NCBI RefSeq assembly: GCF_022605725.1
Contig: NC_065551.1
Location: forward strand, 2,604,001 to 2,668,000
Length of the DNA: 64,000 bases
Direction: 5' to 3'
Source: Anthonomus grandis grandis
Taxonomy: Eukaryota > Arthropoda > Insecta > Coleoptera > Curculionidae
Every line of letters starts with the position of its first letter. Position 1 is the first letter of the stretch. The position numbers and the translations under genes are program-made. The notes below the pieces were generated by a model. That model made no database searches. It was given only the letters and a program-made list of their open reading frames with translations, and had not been told where the DNA came from. Below, in pieces: positions 61,701-64,000 of this stretch.

Positions 61701-64000
61701 TTGGATTCAGAATGACGAAACTAAGACAAAACCGTCGGAATGTTCCCGATAGCTCGAGATATCGACCTTCAAAGTTTGGTTTTTTTCATTTTTCGGGTAT
61801 ACCCCCCCGTATCGAATTTTTTCACCAATAATTGATTTTTTTCGAAATCAAACTAAGTATACCAGCGTCTTATTTGGGTCACCTAGATTACGAAAACACC
61901 GGGTTATAATAGGATCCGAGCAGAACTAAGGGAATGAGAGCACTTTAAAAATCCTGAAAAAGTCGTTTTCGACGTCCGTTTTTGAGGCCAAAAATGGGAT
62001 TAAGAATGACGAAACTAAGAGAAAACCGTTGGAATTTTTCCGATAGCTCCCATAGAAGCCGAGATATCGACCTTCAAAGTTTGGGTTTTTTAATTTTTCG
62101 GGTATACCCCCCCGTATCGAATTTTTTCACCAAAAATTGATTTTTTTCGAAATCAAACTAAGTATACCAGCGTCTTATTTGGGTCACCTAGATTACGAAA
62201 ACACCGGGTTATAACAGGATCCGAGCAGAACTAAAAGAATGAGAGCACTTTGAAAATCCTGAAAAAGTCGTTTTCGACGACCGTTTTTGAGGCCAAAAAT
62301 GGGCATCAAAAATGCCATATCTCGGCTATCGTAAGAGCTACGACCTTGCGGATAGTCTCGTTGGATTCAGAATGACGAAACTAAGACAAAACCGTCGGAA
62401 TTTTCCCGATAGCTCGAGATATCGACCTTCAAAGTTTGGGTTTTTTCATTTTTCGGGTATACCCCCCCGTATCGAATTTTTTCACCAATAATTGATTTTT
62501 TTTGAAATCAAACTAAGTATACCAGCGTATTATTTGGGTCACCTAGATTACGAAAACACCGGGTTATAACAGGATCCGAGCAGAACTAAGGGAATGAGAG
62601 CACTTTGAAAATCCTGAAAAAGTCGTTTTCGACGTCCGTTTTTGAGGCCAAAAATGGGCATCAAAAATGCCATATCTCGGCTATCGTAAGAGCTACGACC
62701 TTGCGGATGGTCTCGTTGGATTCAGAATGACGAAACTAAGACAAAACCGTTGGAATTTTCCCGATGGCACCCATAGAAGCCGAGATATGTACCTTCAAAG
62801 TTTGGGTTTTTTCATTTTTCGGTTATACCCCCTCGTATCGAATTTTTTCACCAAAAATTGATTTTTTTCGAAATCAAACTAAGTATACCAGCGTCTTATT
62901 TGGGTCACCTAGATTACGAAAACACCGGGTTATAACAGGATCCGAGCAGAACTAAGGAAATGAGAGCACTTTGAAAATCCTGAAAAAGTCGTTTTCGACG
63001 TCCGTTTTTGAGGCCAAAAATGGGCATCAAAAATGCCATATCTCGGCTATCGTAAGAGCTACGACCTTGCGGATGGTCTCGTTGGATTCAGAATGACGAA
63101 ACTAAGACAAAACCGTTGGAATTTTCCCGATGGCACCCATAGAAGCCGAGATATCGACCTTCAAAGTTTGGGTTTTTTCATTTTTCGGGTATACCCCCCC
63201 GTATCGAATTTTTTCACCAAAAATTGATTTTTTTCGAAATCAAACTAAATATACCAGCGTATTATTTGGGTCACCTAGATTACGAAAACACCGCGTTATA
63301 ACAGGATCCGAGCAGAACTAAGGGAATGAGAGCACTTTGAAAATCCTGAAAAAGTCGTTTTCGACGTCCGTTTTTGAGGCCAAAAATGGGCATCAAAAAT
63401 GCCATATCTCGGCTATCGTAAGAGCTACGACCTTGCGGATAGTCTCGTTGGATTCAGAATGACGAAACTAAGACAAAACCGTCGGAATGTTCCCGATAGC
63501 TCGAGATATCGACCTTCAAAGTTTGGTTTTTTTCATTTTTCGGGTATACCCCCCCGTATCGAATTTTTTCACCAATAATTGATTTTTTTCGAAATCAAAC
63601 TAAGTATACCAGCGTCTTATTTGGGTCACCTAGATTACGAAAACACCGGGTTATAATAGGATCCGAGCAGAACTAAGGGAATGAGAGCACTTTAAAAATC
63701 CTGAAAAAGTCGTTTTCGACGTCCGTTTTTGAGGCCAAAAATGGGATTAAGAATGACGAAACTAAGAGAAAACCGTTGGAATTTTTCCGATAGCTCCCAT
63801 AGAAGCCGAGATATCGACCTTCAAAGTTTGGGTTTTTTAATTTTTCGGGTATACCCCCCCGTATCGAATTTTTTCACCAAAAATTGATTTTTTTCGAAAT
63901 CAAACTAAGTATACCAGCGTCTTATTTGGGTCACCTAGATTACGAAAACACCGGGTTATAACAGGATCCGAGCAGAACTAAAAGAATGAGAGCACTTTAA
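58724..64000 (+). repeat. Right-hand counterpart of 3675-8951
   Basis: Monomers at 58724 and 59090 match 3675 and 4041 (offset 55,049 bp); 59456, 59822, 60188 and 60554 match 5139, 5505, 5871 and 6237 (offset 54,317 bp); and 62667, 63033, 63399 and the D junction near 63745 match 7618, 7984, 8350 and 8696 (offset 55,049 bp again). Full 1,747-bp units occur at 60920-62666 and, truncated by the window end, from 62667. Even ACACCGCGTTATAAC near 8240 is shared with 63290. Private change: GATATGTACC near 62785. Confidence 0.88.

Larger units (their letters stand above)
1..64000. repeat. Satellite DNA array, 366-bp monomer, head to tail
   Basis: The window is one continuous tandem array. The landmark ATGCCATATCTCGG recurs every 366 bp (15, 381, 747, 1113, 1479 and onward to 63399), always on the plus strand, with departures explained by small deletions (355, 305, 324, 309, 282, 360, 359, 356 bp) or one-base C- or T-tract changes (365, 367 bp). 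Both window ends fall inside the array, so its true length is unknown. No other sequence interrupts it. G+C is about 42% over one monomer. Such arrays normally form constitutive heterochromatin and are often pericentromeric or centromeric; that role is inferred here. The family and species are not identified. Monomer 366 bp is close to two nucleosome repeats. Confidence 0.98.

Noticed and set aside
1..64000. CRISPR array
   Set aside because: Repeats are 366 bp and contiguous with no unique spacers; unit length and lack of cas genes exclude it.
1..64000. Ribosomal intergenic spacer subrepeats or telomeric repeats
   Set aside because: No rRNA sequence, promoter duplication or telomeric hexamer-like repeat is present in 64 kb; the unit is too long for telomere repeats.
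1..64000. Identity with the Drosophila 1.688 (359-bp) satellite or beetle 360-bp satellites
   Set aside because: Length and a few short motifs are similar, but the G+C here (about 42%) is higher than I expect for those AT-rich families and I cannot run an alignment; left unassigned.

Overview
The whole window (1-64000) is one uninterrupted head-to-tail array of a satellite DNA. The basic monomer is 366 bp (about 42% G+C, counted over 421-780), and all of the roughly 177 copies lie in the same orientation. I found no gene, RNA gene, transposon insertion, CRISPR array or unique-sequence island on either strand. The many short plus-strand reading frames of about 61-144 codons are phase echoes of the repeat (366 is divisible by 3) and are not annotated as genes.

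A uniform tandem array of this length, with a near-dinucleosomal monomer, higher-order repeats (HORs) and no genes, points to heterochromatin of a eukaryote, pericentromeric or centromeric. An animal, perhaps an insect, seems most plausible, but that is inference. No taxonomic marker is present and I cannot name the species or the satellite family.

Layout:
- 1-5138 is mainly 366-bp monomers with a 1,830-bp five-monomer HOR.
- 5139-9365 carries a 1,747-bp five-monomer HOR containing an 11-bp-deleted (355-bp) monomer and a 61-bp-deleted (305-bp) monomer.
- 9366-16602 is a mixed zone of 355- and 366-bp monomers with a 721/722-bp dimer HOR.
- 16603-20995 is two copies of a 2,196/2,197-bp six-monomer HOR.
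- 20630-43120 is dominated by kilobase-scale, nearly identical segments that recur at offsets of 5,023, 7,167 and 6,470 bp.
- 37159-38563 and 43995-46805 carry a 1,405/1,406-bp four-monomer HOR.
- 46806-64000 returns to the monomer types seen in 1-16 kb, including the 1,747-bp HOR, a 1,087-bp three-monomer HOR and a near copy of 1-770 at 47879-48650.

Each HOR is tagged by inherited deletions of 6, 7, 10, 11, 42, 57, 61 or 84 bp and by linked base substitutions. These show that the array grew by repeated unequal exchange or amplification of multi-monomer segments, with breakpoints often inside monomers. Sequence features shared by monomers include a long-spaced dyad (11-13 bp arms), three short hairpins, a 10-bp palindrome next to a C tract, a GGATCC site in every monomer examined, and a motif matching 12-13 of 17 positions of the mammalian CENP-B box. 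Alignments were made by eye, so HOR boundaries are good to within tens to a few hundred bases.
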